Assembly (NCBI GenBank): GCA_014529385.2
Contig: CM043968.1
Span: 24,306,513 to 24,370,512 of the forward strand
DNA from: Adiantum capillus-veneris
Lineage: Eukaryota; Streptophyta; Polypodiopsida; Polypodiales; Pteridaceae
DNA length: 64,000 nucleotides
Direction of reading: 5' to 3'
In this document: positions 22,601-33,506 of the stretch, piece by piece
Position numbering within the stretch: the stretch's first letter is position 1
Layout: each line of letters begins with the position of its first letter
The notes under the pieces: model-generated
The model's input: the letters and a program-made list of their open reading frames with translations, nothing else
The model's database searches: none
What the model was told of the DNA's origin: nothing
Translations under genes and position numbers: made by a program

Positions 22601-22684
22601 ATGGTAGCCATGTAAATCTTTGTACATTTATGTTCATAGATTTACAGTTACTTAAAGTGCCACATTGGACTTTAAGTGGGAGGT

Positions 22685-22906
22685 TGTTGGGATTAAAGCC
22701 CAAGTGGCCTCTTATGCGGATATGGCCGGCCGCCCGCCTAACTCACTTACCTCTAACTCTTTGTATATACTAACATATTCTTTGTGAATACTAAGGATTT
22801 TGGGAGATAACCCTTCTAACAGATCTCTGCGTACTGTGTACTATGTAAGCTCACTGTGTGTGTGTGTGAGAGAGAGAGTCGACCCACGCTCCGCTCCGCG
22901 ACTTCA
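22685..22906 (+). repeat. Copia A 3' LTR
   Basis: Identical to the 5' LTR except one transition at 22843. Followed by the ACAAC duplication. Confidence 0.95.
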
Positions 22907-23126
22907 ACAACTGCAAGTGACACCAATGCTAGTATATCACTGTACTCCAGCTACCTGTACCTGTGTGAATCACCTGTACCTGTACCTGTCTCTGTAACCT
23001 GTAACTTGTAACTTGTAACCTGTAACCTGTAACCTGTAATCTGCAACCTGCAACCTGTAATCCCGAAGCTCGAAGCTCGAAGCAGAAGGTACTCGAAGAA
23101 GATCCTCCGTGGGGGCGCCAAAAGAA
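22907..23126 (-). other. Gypsy C PBS and leader with a CTGTAAC minisatellite
   Basis: On the minus strand the 5' LTR of C is followed after six bases by TGGCGCCCCCACGGAG (plus 23101-23120), a PBS-like sequence with the TGGCGCC start common in gypsy elements. I cannot name the tRNA. Next to it (about 22965-23065) lies an imperfect tandem array of a CTGTAAC/CTGCAAC heptamer. Confidence 0.6.
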
Positions 23127-24283
23127 TGTGAGCGGGATGAAAACACACACAGCGTCTCTATAACGACCCGTCACACACTCTTGGGATGATACACACACAC
23201 ATTATGGGGCACCACTCGGCTTACACAACCAGCCTGGACGAGACAGGAAACACACAGACGGAGTGAGAAGAGAGAGATTTCCCACTTGCCCACTCAACAC
23301 TCACACATACACACTCACACACACACACACTCTCAATTCAGCTCAAAGGAGGAAAATTGCTGTTGTTTAGACTCAATGAAGCTCAACCCAACACCAATGG
23401 GGAAAATAGTTTACACAGTATTGAGGAAATACACCAGATACAACCACAAAGTTAAGCAGAGGCTTCACTCACCGGAGAAGATTACACAGAAAAACAACAG
23501 AAAATATGTGAGGAATTTGGCAAAATGGACAGCGCCATTGAATCTGGAACGCCCAAAAACCCCACCCTACAATGTCACAGTGCTCAAATCCGACCTCGGA
23601 TGAGCAGTTTAGGGCCAAAAAATGCTCGAAAAACAGCAAAAAAACACTTGCGGATGTTCCTCCTCTATTCTCCACTTTTTTTCTGGTCTTCTCTCTCTTT
23701 TTTCAGTTCCCACACTTAGCTTTATTAGTTGGGCAGCCGTGGCCTTTTAGATGACCTCAAACGGACCCCGAACAAGCCAAAAACTGACCTCGCAGTGCAT
23801 AGTTGTCACCTTTTTGAAACATCCGCACACCTGGCACTCAGTTTTTCCAAATAATGCATCCCGCAACCATGTGAAGTGGCCCCAAAAATTGGTCCTCATG
23901 ATGACCTTCTGCATAAGTATCACAAGAAAACACCCACGTCGTGTCCATACTTCTCCGCGTGCAAGTATTGACCCTGTTCGAGACCCTGTTCGACCTCCCG
24001 ACGCCACTCGATGCCATCTGACGCACCTGCTTACCTCATGTCGTCGGCCCGTAGATAGCTTCCTCGAGAAGTTTTACGCGCTACCAACTCCTCCTTATTG
24101 TAGAAAAAACACACTGGTACTGGTAATGATGAAAATCGATGCACTATGTACATGGTGTCCTACCTGTACACATGTGGGCTCCACGTAACCACCTGGCTCT
24201 GGAAAATGGGCAATCCTTTATTCGATGCACCATGCATGAGTATGTACATATGCACAATCCCTTGCTCCAAAAAACTCCTGACA
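23127..24283 (-). repeat. Gypsy C 5' LTR
   Basis: Same length (1157 bp) as 13050-14206 with a few percent substitutions and compensating small indels, including an extra CCCTGTTCGAGA block near 23971. Confidence 0.9.
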
Positions 24284-24631
24284 ACGCATGCGGATGGAAT
24301 ATAATTCCATTTTTAAACTCATTTTTGAATACTTAGCTTTGGCACTGAAAAGCTTCTCTAACTCTATCCAGGCAGCACTTGAAGAATCAACATCGTCCAA
24401 ATAATGAATAAAATCATCTTCTAAGGAGGTTAGGATAATACCAAAAGCTTGTTCGTCTTTCCTTTGTAGCTCAGCAGATAATGCCCTTGTAACTGTAGCG
24501 GATGTTCCAAATTCGTTGGCTGCGAGAGGCTTGACCATGTTCCATAAGTTTTTCCGCATCAAATAGCCTTTAACTTTGATCTGCCAAGTGTGGAAGCTGG
24601 ATCCATTGAACTTGTTGACTTTTGATGCCAT
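24284..24631 (-). pseudogene. Copia B gag, N-terminal half
   Basis: Starts at the ATG on the minus strand at 24631 with MASKVNKFNG. It carries the copia gag signature FHTWQIKVKGYLM, the QAFGIILTSLEDDFIHYL helix region and the KLFSAKAKYSKMSLKMELYSIRM block. It is open up to the gypsy C junction, where a shadow frame reads on into the LTR. The 5' leader (24632-25209) is about 580 bp and non-coding. Confidence 0.85.
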
Positions 24632-25223
24632 ATTCAATATGTCAATGATAGCTTTATACTGGCGAAGGTAAGTAATGTCCGTCAAAGCTTCGACAACAAT
24701 TGAATATTTGAGAGTCAATTTTAAGTAATCGAACCTTTGAAAAGCATCTTTGATAACAATTGAATTTCTAAAAATTCTGCACACTAGTAAAATGTTGTAG
24801 TCGTAGCACACCGGAATACAAGGCTCAACTCAAGTATGCACAGAGACATATAGGAGCAATGTGAGTGTGTATGTAGGAAACATGGCTTAGATAGGAAGGG
24901 TGGACAAAAGATTGGATGGGCAGTTCATGAATTTAATTTAATGGTATGAAACACAAGGCAAGCTTTCATGAAAACACCAAAACAGTGAGCTGCATGCTGC
25001 GCCAGGCTTGATATCTTTGTACCTGCTCATGGGTGAGAGATTTGAGCCCCTTACACAAACAGATTTTTGCTATCTTCCCTAGGCGCTTCTGATGAGCCCA
25101 AAACCAAGTGTTTTGATGAAGGTCAAACCTCAACGATTTCTTCAAGCAGGAGACTGTTCACATGGCAGCTGCTTCTTCTTCTTTGCACGGTTATGGCCGG
25201 GAAGACCTTGCTCTGATACCAAT

Positions 25224-25579
<356 letters not shown>

Positions 25580-26086
25580 ACAAGGACCGAACCTGTAAAC
25601 CAAATCATGCTTGCAATGTTTCTCTAATTGACGATGCAAAAGTATGGTGGAAACAACATTGGAAGGACTTGGGTGTTTCAGGATCTTCTAAGTCTTGGGA
25701 GGATATAAAATAAGCAGTTACAACACAATATCTTCCACCCACTCATCGTGACGTAAAAGTGAATGAGTTCTCTGCTCTAAAACAACTATCCTTATCGGTG
25801 GGAGAGTACTAATCCAAATTTGTTACCTTGCGAAGGTATGCCCCAAAAATGTCCATTGAGAAATAGGTAGCACAATTTTGTCAAGGACTGAATCATCCCT
25901 TGGATACCCGTCTTGAAGCAATGAGGCCCACATCACTTCAGGACTCTCTCTTAAGGGCAACACCTCTAGCTAAACAAATGACCATGAATCAGGGAAGAGA
26001 AGACTTTAGAAATCAAAGGGGTAGGCCCAATAATTGGAGCCCAGACCTGGTAATCAAACTTATCAACCTCACCCTGTATAGTAGCC
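25580..26086 (+). pseudogene. Gypsy gag D, C-terminal piece
   Basis: Resumes the gag begun at 11650: LIDDAKVWWKQHWKDLG, SKSWEDIK (stop), TQYLPPTHRDVKVNEFSALKQ, FVTLRRYAPKM, then VAQFCQGLNHPLDTRLEAM. These are conserved positions of the Ty3/gypsy capsid domain. Three stops are present. It ends where the LTR of element P begins at 26087. Confidence 0.8.
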
Positions 26087-27150
26087 TGTTGAAAGGTCAA
26101 CCTTTCAACAACGCTTCCACAAATATTCCATAAATATTCCTCAAAGATTCTCTAAAGATTCCAAATAAAGATGCTGATGAAGTGATGAAGACGAAGATGG
26201 ATGCTGTAATGTGAAGATACAAGCTCATGGACATCATCGAATATCCCGTTATTATGATTTTGAGCCATTACGGCCACTTTTGTAATGTTTACGGGAACTT
26301 CATATTTTAAGTCGACAATTGTATTTTGGCCAGAGATGCTTGTTGGATGAGCAAAGCCAGCTCACAGTTTTGTAATTAAGCTCTATAGAAGCCTAGGGAC
26401 AAATTAGGTCATTTTGGCCGGACATTAGGTTTTCTAAGGCTTAGTATATAAGCCAAAACCTAAAGCTTTGTAAAGAGACTTCTAATAATATGATCTTCTT
26501 TGTCGTTGGGAGATTGCGAGAGAGTGAGAGAGTGTGTGTGTGTGCTACAGGAGCTACGGTGGTCGGAATCACAAACGGAGAGCAGCAGTGTGTTGCCCAT
26601 GAGGAGAGCTACGCGTTGATGCTTACATCATGCGCGTTCGTCTGTGTTTTGCAGATTCACCCGCGAGCTACTTTTGGAGTTTCGGTGAGTAACTGTTGTC
26701 CGTTTTTGCATTTCAGCATATCCACGCGATCAAAGCGAGTAGAGCTACACATTAGGCACTTTAGTTTTCAAAAACGTCGACCTGCAAAAATTGGCCAGAC
26801 ATCCTACGCGTTTTCTGCACGGAGGGTATTGGGTAGGTTTTTTGGTCACGGACCTTAGGGAGAGTGGCCTATTGGTGTTGATAGGATATCCCTCAAGTTT
26901 CGTAACGTTTTGAGAATGTCTAATGGGCTTTTGGCTTGCGGTAGCATCATAGGAGACTCTCACATTCACAGAACCGATGGCATGTAGATTTGATATCTCT
27001 GTAGGAAGTAATCATTAGTCGGTCGAGTAGAGGTTGACACCTTTTGCTTGCTTCCACGCGTCTGCAGGTCGAGCTCCGTCCTCAGTTGACAATTATATGT
27101 TAGGTGAGTTCTCACTATGCTGACGTCCCTCGTGGCGTATCTGTTCAACA
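26087..27150 (+). repeat. Element P 5' LTR
   Basis: 1064 bp. It starts TGTTGAAAGGTCAACC (itself a 10-bp hairpin with its complement at 26101-26110) and ends CTGTTCAACA, giving matching inverted ends. It contains a TATA box (GTATATAAG, about 26444), then a GA/GT tract at 26517-26544, and a half-site of the leader palindrome (AGACATCCTACGCG, 26797-26810). The PBS follows at 27152. No 3' mate is found in the window. Confidence 0.75.
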
Positions 27151-27151
27151 T

Positions 27152-27170
27152 TGGCGTCGTTGCCGGGGAC
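27152..27170 (+). other. PBS, Asp-tRNA type
   Basis: TGGCGTCGTTGCCGGGGAC matches, with one change, the TGGCGCCGTTGCCGGGGA sequence complementary to the 3' end of plant tRNA-Asp, used by Athila/Tat-like gypsy elements (recalled knowledge). It starts one base after the LTR end. Confidence 0.8.
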
Positions 27171-30100
27171 GAGGGCCCTAAGTAGGTGACCGAGACTAGT
27201 CCTTGAGGATAGAGGTCCCTCTGGCTTGCCAGAGAACTATTTTACATTTAGATAGGATCAGAGGGTGGTGGACTCTCTAGGTCTTAGGAGGAGTCTAGGG
27301 AGCGTGTGTCTGGCCTAGATCCTTCGTCTTAGGTAGTAGTAGATTGTGGTGTAGAGAGTAGGAGTTGGAGTGGTAGATGTGGTGGTAGGTTGACTTGAGA
27401 GTTCGTGTGAGGCCAGAAAGCAACCAAGACATCAAAATCACCATCTCACATGATGAGTAGGAGTAGGGTAAGTAGGATATCTTGATTGTTGATCTAGAGT
27501 ACTTTATGCATGTCTTATTTGCTGCTAGGCTCATCAGAGAAGTGAGAAACGCTAAGTAGGAAAGACGGTAAACTGTCTTTGGAAGCTGATTTGAAGTCCA
27601 AAAGTTTCTGTGATTATTGCTGAGAGCTCTACAGAGCATAGGGAGTACTATTGCCAGAAAAAATTTTCATTTTAAGACAGTAGACATCCTACGCGTAGGA
27701 TGTCTCTAGGGCACTTTTGGCAGGGAATTTGGGGAAACTAAGGTTACCAGTGGGTTCAGAGGGTAGGTTTTACCCTAGTAACATATTGACTTGAGTGTTT
27801 TTTCCTATTTTTGTTGACCAAAAGCCAAAAGGCAGAGTCAGAAAACGTAAAATTTCAGGAAAGGCTTAAATTGAGTGATTTTTGCATGTTTTTGCAATTG
27901 TGAAGCATCTTGCACTTGCTGAGAGCATAAGGAAGCATCAGGGACACTTCAGTATGAAAAAACAAGCAGTAGACATCCTACGCGTAGAATGTCTACAGGG
28001 TGATCTGGGCACTTTTTGGAAAATCTGAGGTTACCAGTGTGTTTAGAAGGTAGGTTCTACCCTATTTTCACATGGAAAGTGGAAATTTGACCAAATTTTG
28101 ACAAATCAAAGACAAAAGACGAGAATTGCCAGACATCCTACCCAAATTGTGTCCAAGGCCTAATTTTGAGACCAAACCATAGGATGACTCCAAAGGCATG
28201 TTCTAAATGTTGTATTGAGTGCATGTGATAAATTTCATCTCATTTGGGTCACTAAAAGGAAGATTGAACAGAATTTAGCATTTTTTACTGAAAAAGGCAA
28301 GAATAGCTAGTTTTGGGGTCTTTTGACATCCAAACTCAAATCTAAGCATACCAGTGGGTTGCTGAAGACTAGGGGAATCTTTGGTCCAAGTTGGGGTTCA
28401 TTCTGAGCAAAAAGACATCCTACACGTAGGATGTCTCCTGCATGATTTTGAGACCAAAATTCTACTGTGACCATACCATGCTGTCATATAGCCTTAGATA
28501 AGCTTCCTCGGTAAATTTGGTCCAATTTGGAGTTGATTTGACTTGGGAATTCATTAGAACAGACATAAGGCTTTTGGAACATATTCTTGATCATTTGACC
28601 AACCTATAGGTGTCAGAATCAAAAAGTAAAAATAGCTGTGAGTTTAGCACATCAAGGGGAAGCTACAGTGCAAGTTTGAGCTGAAAGAGAGCAAAAAGAC
28701 ATCCTACGCGTAGGATGTCTCCAGGGTCATAAAGTGGTCGAAATTCTACTTTGGCCATATAGGGAGGTTCTAAGTGTCTCAAGGATTCCAGAACTTTTTA
28801 AAAAAAAGTAAATTTGGACCTTGTTTGGCCTATTTACCAAGCAAAGACAAGAATTGTCAGACATCCTATTCTTGGAGTGCACTAGAAGCTTATGCAACTT
28901 AAATCTTGACCTATTGGCATCGAAATTCAAATCTAAGCATACCATTGGGTTATTGAGCACTAGGAGAATCTTGGGATCAAGTTTGGACAAAATCTAAGCA
29001 GTTAGACATCCTACGCGTAGGATGTCTCCAGCTTGATTTAGGACTCCAAACCAACCTATGAGCACACCACTGTGATCAACACATCAAGGAGAAGCTGGGG
29101 TGAAAATTTCAAGTCATTCTGAGCAAAAAGACATCCTACACGTAGGATGTCTCAAGGCCATTTTTAGGTCCAAATGAAATTCTGAGCATACCATTGTGTT
29201 ATTGGACTTAAGGGGAGTCTCTAGACCAAATTTTGTTAAATTCTGAGCATATAGACATCCTACGCGTAGGATGTCTCTAGGCCAATTTTAGGGTCCAACT
29301 GTAATTTTGACCATACAAGAGTGTTCACAGTGTCACAAAGATCCCAATTTTTTTAAAAAAATTGAATTTGGACTCATTTTGACCATTCTAAACTGCAATT
29401 CACTGTTTTGGCCATAACTTTCACAAACGGTATCGGATTGGAAAAGTTTTTATATCAAAACGTAGCTTGAGAGCGACACTATAGATCTTAGAGCAGAACT
29501 TGAATTGTTGATTGCTTTAGTTCAACTTTGAAAAAAACATTGTTTAAGGCCTCAAAATGCATCCGAAAGTCAAGAGTGTCTAAAACTGACAATTCGAAAG
29601 AATTGTGAGAAAACAGTCACGGTTTTGAAGACTGCTAAGTTAGCAGATTGAAACTATCTTTTGGGAAAACCATTGGTCACCCGCGGGAAGGTGTAAAAGT
29701 TAACTACGGCCTAGTGTAAAATTTGAGCGTCCATACACAAATCTAGTAGCAGTAAGACCATACACAAGGACTCTTGATTTTGCAACAACAGTCGCAAGTT
29801 TTGGAGAACTTTAACACAAGATTTTTGATAGCAAATCACTACGACTTGTGCATAATTATCTTGTGCTAGATTAAGTTTAGTTCAACTAAAAGCAAACTTG
29901 AAAGTCACTTCCGAGCTCAAGGAACAAGTGTGGCCGTCAAAGGCACATCAAGAATTTTTACATTCATTGTGAAAAAGTTTGCCAGCTAAATAGAATTTTG
30001 CAGATTGTGTGCTAAAGTGAACATAGGTTAGCTCGACTCAACAATCGCTACAAAGGGAGCAGTCACTGCAGTATAGTGGTAAGTTGCATAACTTATCACA

Positions 30101-30365
30101 GTGCTTCCACTAGATCGAGGCCTGCTAAAAAGCTCTAGGAAAAGAAAGCAGCCAGACAAGACAGTATCAACCCTGGCAAGCAAGGGAGCTAAGAAGTTCA
30201 CGCAAAGCCCAGTTCAGAAAACTCAGAGATTAAGGCATCCACAAAAGATGAAGGACCTCAAGCGAAAAAGACCGACACAAGGGTGCTAATAATTTTTATT
30301 AGCATTGAGGCAAGCAATTAGATCTATCATCGAATAGATACAACAAGGGAGTCAAGACGAAAGCA
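27171..30365 (+). other. Element P leader, 3.2 kb, non-coding
   Basis: No coding frame is supported. The central 27.68-29.28 kb is a diverged tandem repeat field holding seven copies of a 24-bp palindrome (listed separately). Recurrent neighbouring words include TCTGAGCA before and TCTC(C/T)AGG after the palindrome, GACCATAC, and ACCAGTGGGTT/ACCATTGGGTT. From 29.3 to 30.3 kb the sequence is unique and AT-rich. Confidence 0.6.
27682..29276 (+). repeat. Array of seven 24-bp palindromes in the P leader
   Basis: Half-site AGACATCCTACG followed by its exact complement. Perfect at 27682-27705, 28697-28720, 29004-29027 and 29253-29276. One change at 27971-27994, and a central CACG variant at 28413-28436 and 29129-29152. 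Half-sites alone lie at about 28131 and 28859, and in the LTR at 26797. Spacings between neighbours are 289, 442 (with a half-site between), 284, 307, 125 and 124 bp. The sequence around the palindromes is much less conserved than the palindromes. All copies share the ACGCGT or ACACGT core. Confidence 0.95.
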
Positions 30366-31424
30366 ATGGCGTCTCAAAGGAATCAGACCAGTCAGGAAGA
30401 AGCTTCAAGTACATCCACAGAAATTACAAGAGAGCAAATTTGGATCTATCTGATTGGATACTACAAAGGACTACCATGCTATGAGGATGACAATCGGAAT
30501 TTGTACATCAAGACAAAGAAAGATACAGAGGAAACTCGGACATCTCAATATGTGGAAGTTGAAACAGCGAAGAATGTACTACACCCACATCCAGATTTCA
30601 TGGAAGACTGTCTGGGATCAATTTACATGAGGCACAGAAAATACATCGACAATGAGATAGAAATGTTGTACAAGAATCAACTTACAGAACTCTACGCATA
30701 TCCTCCAAGTATTTTTCTGTACAAAGCACAAGATGGAAAACAGAAAATTGGTACCCTCTATGAAGACGAAGACGGTCGATACTACAGGGCTGTCACAAGT
30801 CAGGAAGTTCCTGTAGAAAACAATCATTACTTTACAGCAGAAGTGTTTGGCTCAAGAGGAGAAGACTACATGTCTAAAGGTGGGAATGTATACCATCTTG
30901 TCATGGGTTTACCTCTAACTACGCACCTGGAATAATTGACACCTACAACTGTCACTACACAAATGAGTGACACACCACATGACACACAACAAGGCACAAC
31001 ACAAGACACCACATGGAAAGACACGGCACAAGTTTCGTGCACTGCACCAGCACAAGACAAAGCACAAACACACCAAATTTCACAAACAGGGAATACATCG
31101 GAAGTATCACCTATGAAGATAGCACAACTTCAAAAAGAACTAGCTCGGTCTCAAGAGCTACTTAACAGAGCACAAGAAGTCATATCATCAGGCATTAAAC
31201 AGATGCCAACATCAGATATGAAACCCTCTCGGATGGGGGGAGTTCAAACTCAACAAAGAGACCCTATCTCTTCAAGAGTGGGATTAAGAAGTCCAGCTTT
31301 ACAAGAAGCAGTGTCCTTTCAGGAGCCCAAGTGGAAATTCAAGAAGCATTGGAAGATGCCGAGCCGGAGGAGAGACCACTGGAAATTCACAATGCCCAAT
31401 GTAAAAGGTCAGGTCAAGATGTAA
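30366..31424 (+). pseudogene. Element P ORF1 (gag-position protein), one stop
   Basis: Starts MASQRNQTSQEE. It is open for 189 codons, then a TAA (where CAA would fit), and continues in the same frame to 31424, so the original product was at least 350 aa. Aromatic-rich segments such as YLIGYYKGLPCYEDD and YEDEDGRYYRAV are followed by a Thr/Gln-rich low-complexity linker (about residues 190-240) and a short coiled-coil (KIAQLQKELARSQELL). Its place after the leader suggests gag. I do not recognise the fold. Another Y-rich segment of the same flavour (YLYLDTTGNHYQ) occurs at about 31850. Confidence 0.5.
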
Positions 31425-31696
31425 TTGTGGTCGACAAATAGGATAGGCACTATGAAATAGCCGATGTGAAAAATATGGATGATTTTAGCAATTGTGGGCA
31501 ACCTGTAAGTCACATACTTGGACCCTGTCTAAAAGCACCATCAAGGGAAACGAAAAACAAAGATTCGATTCAATCTTGACCCTCGGTGCAGAACTCGCCA
31601 AAATCAACTCGGAAACATAGCCCTAAGGCTATGTAGAAGCCCCACGACAAAGACCACATACTGATTGAAGAATTAGCATTACAACTGCTAGAAAGC

Positions 31697-32110
31697 ATGG
31701 ATAGTGATTTGATCTTGTATGCAAGCAATAATGGAAGCTATTTTCAGCTTCTCAAGGACAAGACGATGAAGGATAAAGAGACGAAGCCAGTGGATACACC
31801 TAAGTCAGTCGTAATCTACAGGTTCATGCATGCAAAGAAGAGGTCATATCTGTATCTAGATACCACAGGAAACCATTATCAGTAGTATTATGGAGACCTG
31901 CCTCGTCCAAAGGGTGCACATGTTGAGATAGCGACATATTGCAACCAATGTGCCATTGGTCATTTAGTGAAGGACTGCCCATCAAAGCTCTACATGGAAA
32001 AGAAGAAGCAACTAGCCAAAAGCAAAGTTCAGACAGTGACAACAAGGGAACGAAAGCAAGAATCCCCAATGAGATCTCCTGAAAAGAAGCAGATCTTATC
32101 GTAGAGCACA
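31697..32110 (+). pseudogene. Element P zinc-knuckle segment
   Basis: A frame with YLYLDTTGNHYQ, one TAG, then a knuckle-like CNQCAIGHLVKDC (31937-31980, CX2CX3HX4C, one residue shorter than canonical) and a Lys/Arg-rich tail. This looks like the nucleocapsid part of the P gag. Confidence 0.55.
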
Positions 32111-32193
32111 AAAGATAGGCTCAAGATACAGTTGCTTGAAGTCAAGGGTGTCAACGACATTATCATAGAGAATCAGGCTTTCAAAAATATCAA

Positions 32194-32895
32194 TTGAATC
32201 ACTTGATTCAAGATCGTTTAAGGAACCTCATTGAGGACAAGTCAAAGCATCCACAAGGTGATGAAGATGAAGCTCGCAGTTCAAGGTTCGAGAGCAAAAG
32301 AAGCCAAGATTCTGATGATAGTGAGCCAACACAAGAAGAGGTGACAGAGGTAACAAAAAATCTTAGTGCCACATCACAAGTGGAAGACATGCAAATAGAA
32401 TCAATGGATGAAGCTGAAATTCTACCAAATAAATTCTCTACTGTGGACTCTTCATTGGTGATTGAACAAATCAAAGAGTATGAGAAGCTAAAAGAAGATG
32501 TAACTGAAGATGTAACTGAAGACATCGAATGCACAGAAGAACAGGAAATGACTGAGTCCAAGATTGATTACCAAGGACAAGCAATACAGGATATGAATGA
32601 ATATTTTCGAGAAGAGACTCTACAAAAACCCATTGAACAATGGAAACCAAAGGCCATGGCGACCATTGCATCAGAAGAAGAGAGTCAACCTCAACATCAT
32701 GCTACACAAGATTCAGAACATTTCCAAGAAGAAAATTCACCATTGAATGACCTTCAAGTGCTAGAAGAAGTAAATAGTGACAGAGAGCTTCTGAAATCAA
32801 GAATCAAGGAGTCACAGTCAGAAACTAGCAATGAACACCAACAAGCAGCTACAGCAGAAGATAGTAAGCACTTGGGACAACAACCAGTCAAATGA
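32194..32895 (+). pseudogene. Element P acidic linker protein
   Basis: 233 codons, strongly acidic (DSDDSEPTQEEVTE; repeated EDVTEDVTED), Ser/Gln-rich and predicted disordered. It probably belongs to the same polyprotein as its neighbours. The next frame overlaps it at an ATGA junction, which is more likely a frameshift scar than a real start. No motif is recognised. Confidence 0.45.
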
Positions 32896-33464
32896 CAAAG
32901 AAGTTCAACATCCAAGAGGATGACAAAGCTTTCAAGGCACAAAAGTCCAAGAAAAGTACCGAAAGCAACGAGGACATCAGTTACTTGGCAGCCAACAAGA
33001 AGATTAAATTCTCGTTGGATCTGTATGAGAAACTGAAATTCAACTTTACAGCAGAGATAGATTTCACTGCCACGACTAATGTCATGTCTTATGGGATGTG
33101 GTTACTTCTAGATAATCCAGAACTGTATGAAATTCAGATACAGGTTCCTATATCACATGGAATAGCTATCACAAGTTTAGGGATTGCAGAAGCTACCCTT
33201 AAACCACGATCAAAGGTAATCAAAGACAAATTCCTAGTGGTGGATTCCTCCAAAATGAGTACACATTTGATTTTGTCCAAGCTATGGGCAAAAACACTTG
33301 AAGAAGAATTTGAATCTTCAATGATGGTCATCACGACTAGCTCTCAAGAAAGCCAGCCTACTACCGCTCCAAGATTATCGGCTTTCGACAAAGGCAAAGC
33401 CAAAATGAGCCCACAAATTTCATACCAACAAAAGCAGCCCCTTAAATCAGAGTCTTCAATGTAG
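32892..33464 (+). pseudogene. Element P degenerate retropepsin-like segment
   Basis: Residues about 45-140 follow the layout of a gypsy aspartic protease: FTAEIDFTATTNVMSYGMW sits where relatives have a D-S/T-G-A-T-T-N-xMS active-site loop, and FLVVDSSKMSTHLILSKLW resembles the ILGRPWL end. The catalytic triplet reads DFT, so it is inactive or misassigned. Moderate confidence. Confidence 0.5.
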
Positions 33465-33506
33465 CCCCGAAAAGTTCAAGATAGAGCTTCAACATCAATT
33501 GACCAC

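Larger units (their letters stand above)
17385..22906 (+). mobile_element. Copia A: apparently intact Ty1/copia element
   Basis: 5522 bp, bounded by a perfect 5-bp target-site duplication ACAAC (17380-17384, 22907-22911). The two 222-bp LTRs (17385-17606, 22685-22906) differ at a single base (G at 17543, A at 22843). The PBS TGGTATCAGAGC (17609-17620) starts two bases after the 5' LTR, and a purine-rich stretch AAGTGGGAGGT lies just before the 3' LTR. One uninterrupted 1324-codon gag-pol frame lies between. Its youth contrasts with every other element here. It interrupts the leader of gypsy C. Confidence 0.95.
13050..24283 (-). mobile_element. Gypsy C: gag-protease-only Ty3/gypsy element, split by copia A
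   Basis: Two 1157-bp LTRs (13050-14206 and 23127-24283), TG...CA ends, clearly diverged by scattered substitutions. A PBS-like TGGCGCCCCCACGGAG (minus) lies at 23101-23120, and a purine-rich tract (AGGGGATGGG, minus) lies next to the 3' LTR. The interior (3.4 kb without copia A) encodes gag and an aspartic protease and then runs straight into the 3' LTR. RT, RNase H and integrase are missing. Flanks ACGT and ACGC suggest a decayed 4-5 bp duplication. It interrupts the gag of copia B in frame. Confidence 0.85.

Noticed and set aside
22965-23065. CTGTAAC heptamers as telomeric repeat
   Set aside because: The plant telomere unit is TTTAGGG; this heptamer differs and lies inside a retroelement leader.
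27682-29276. The spaced palindromes as a CRISPR array
   Set aside because: Spacing is irregular (124 to 442 bp), intervening sequences are related repeats, and the context is a plant retroelement leader.
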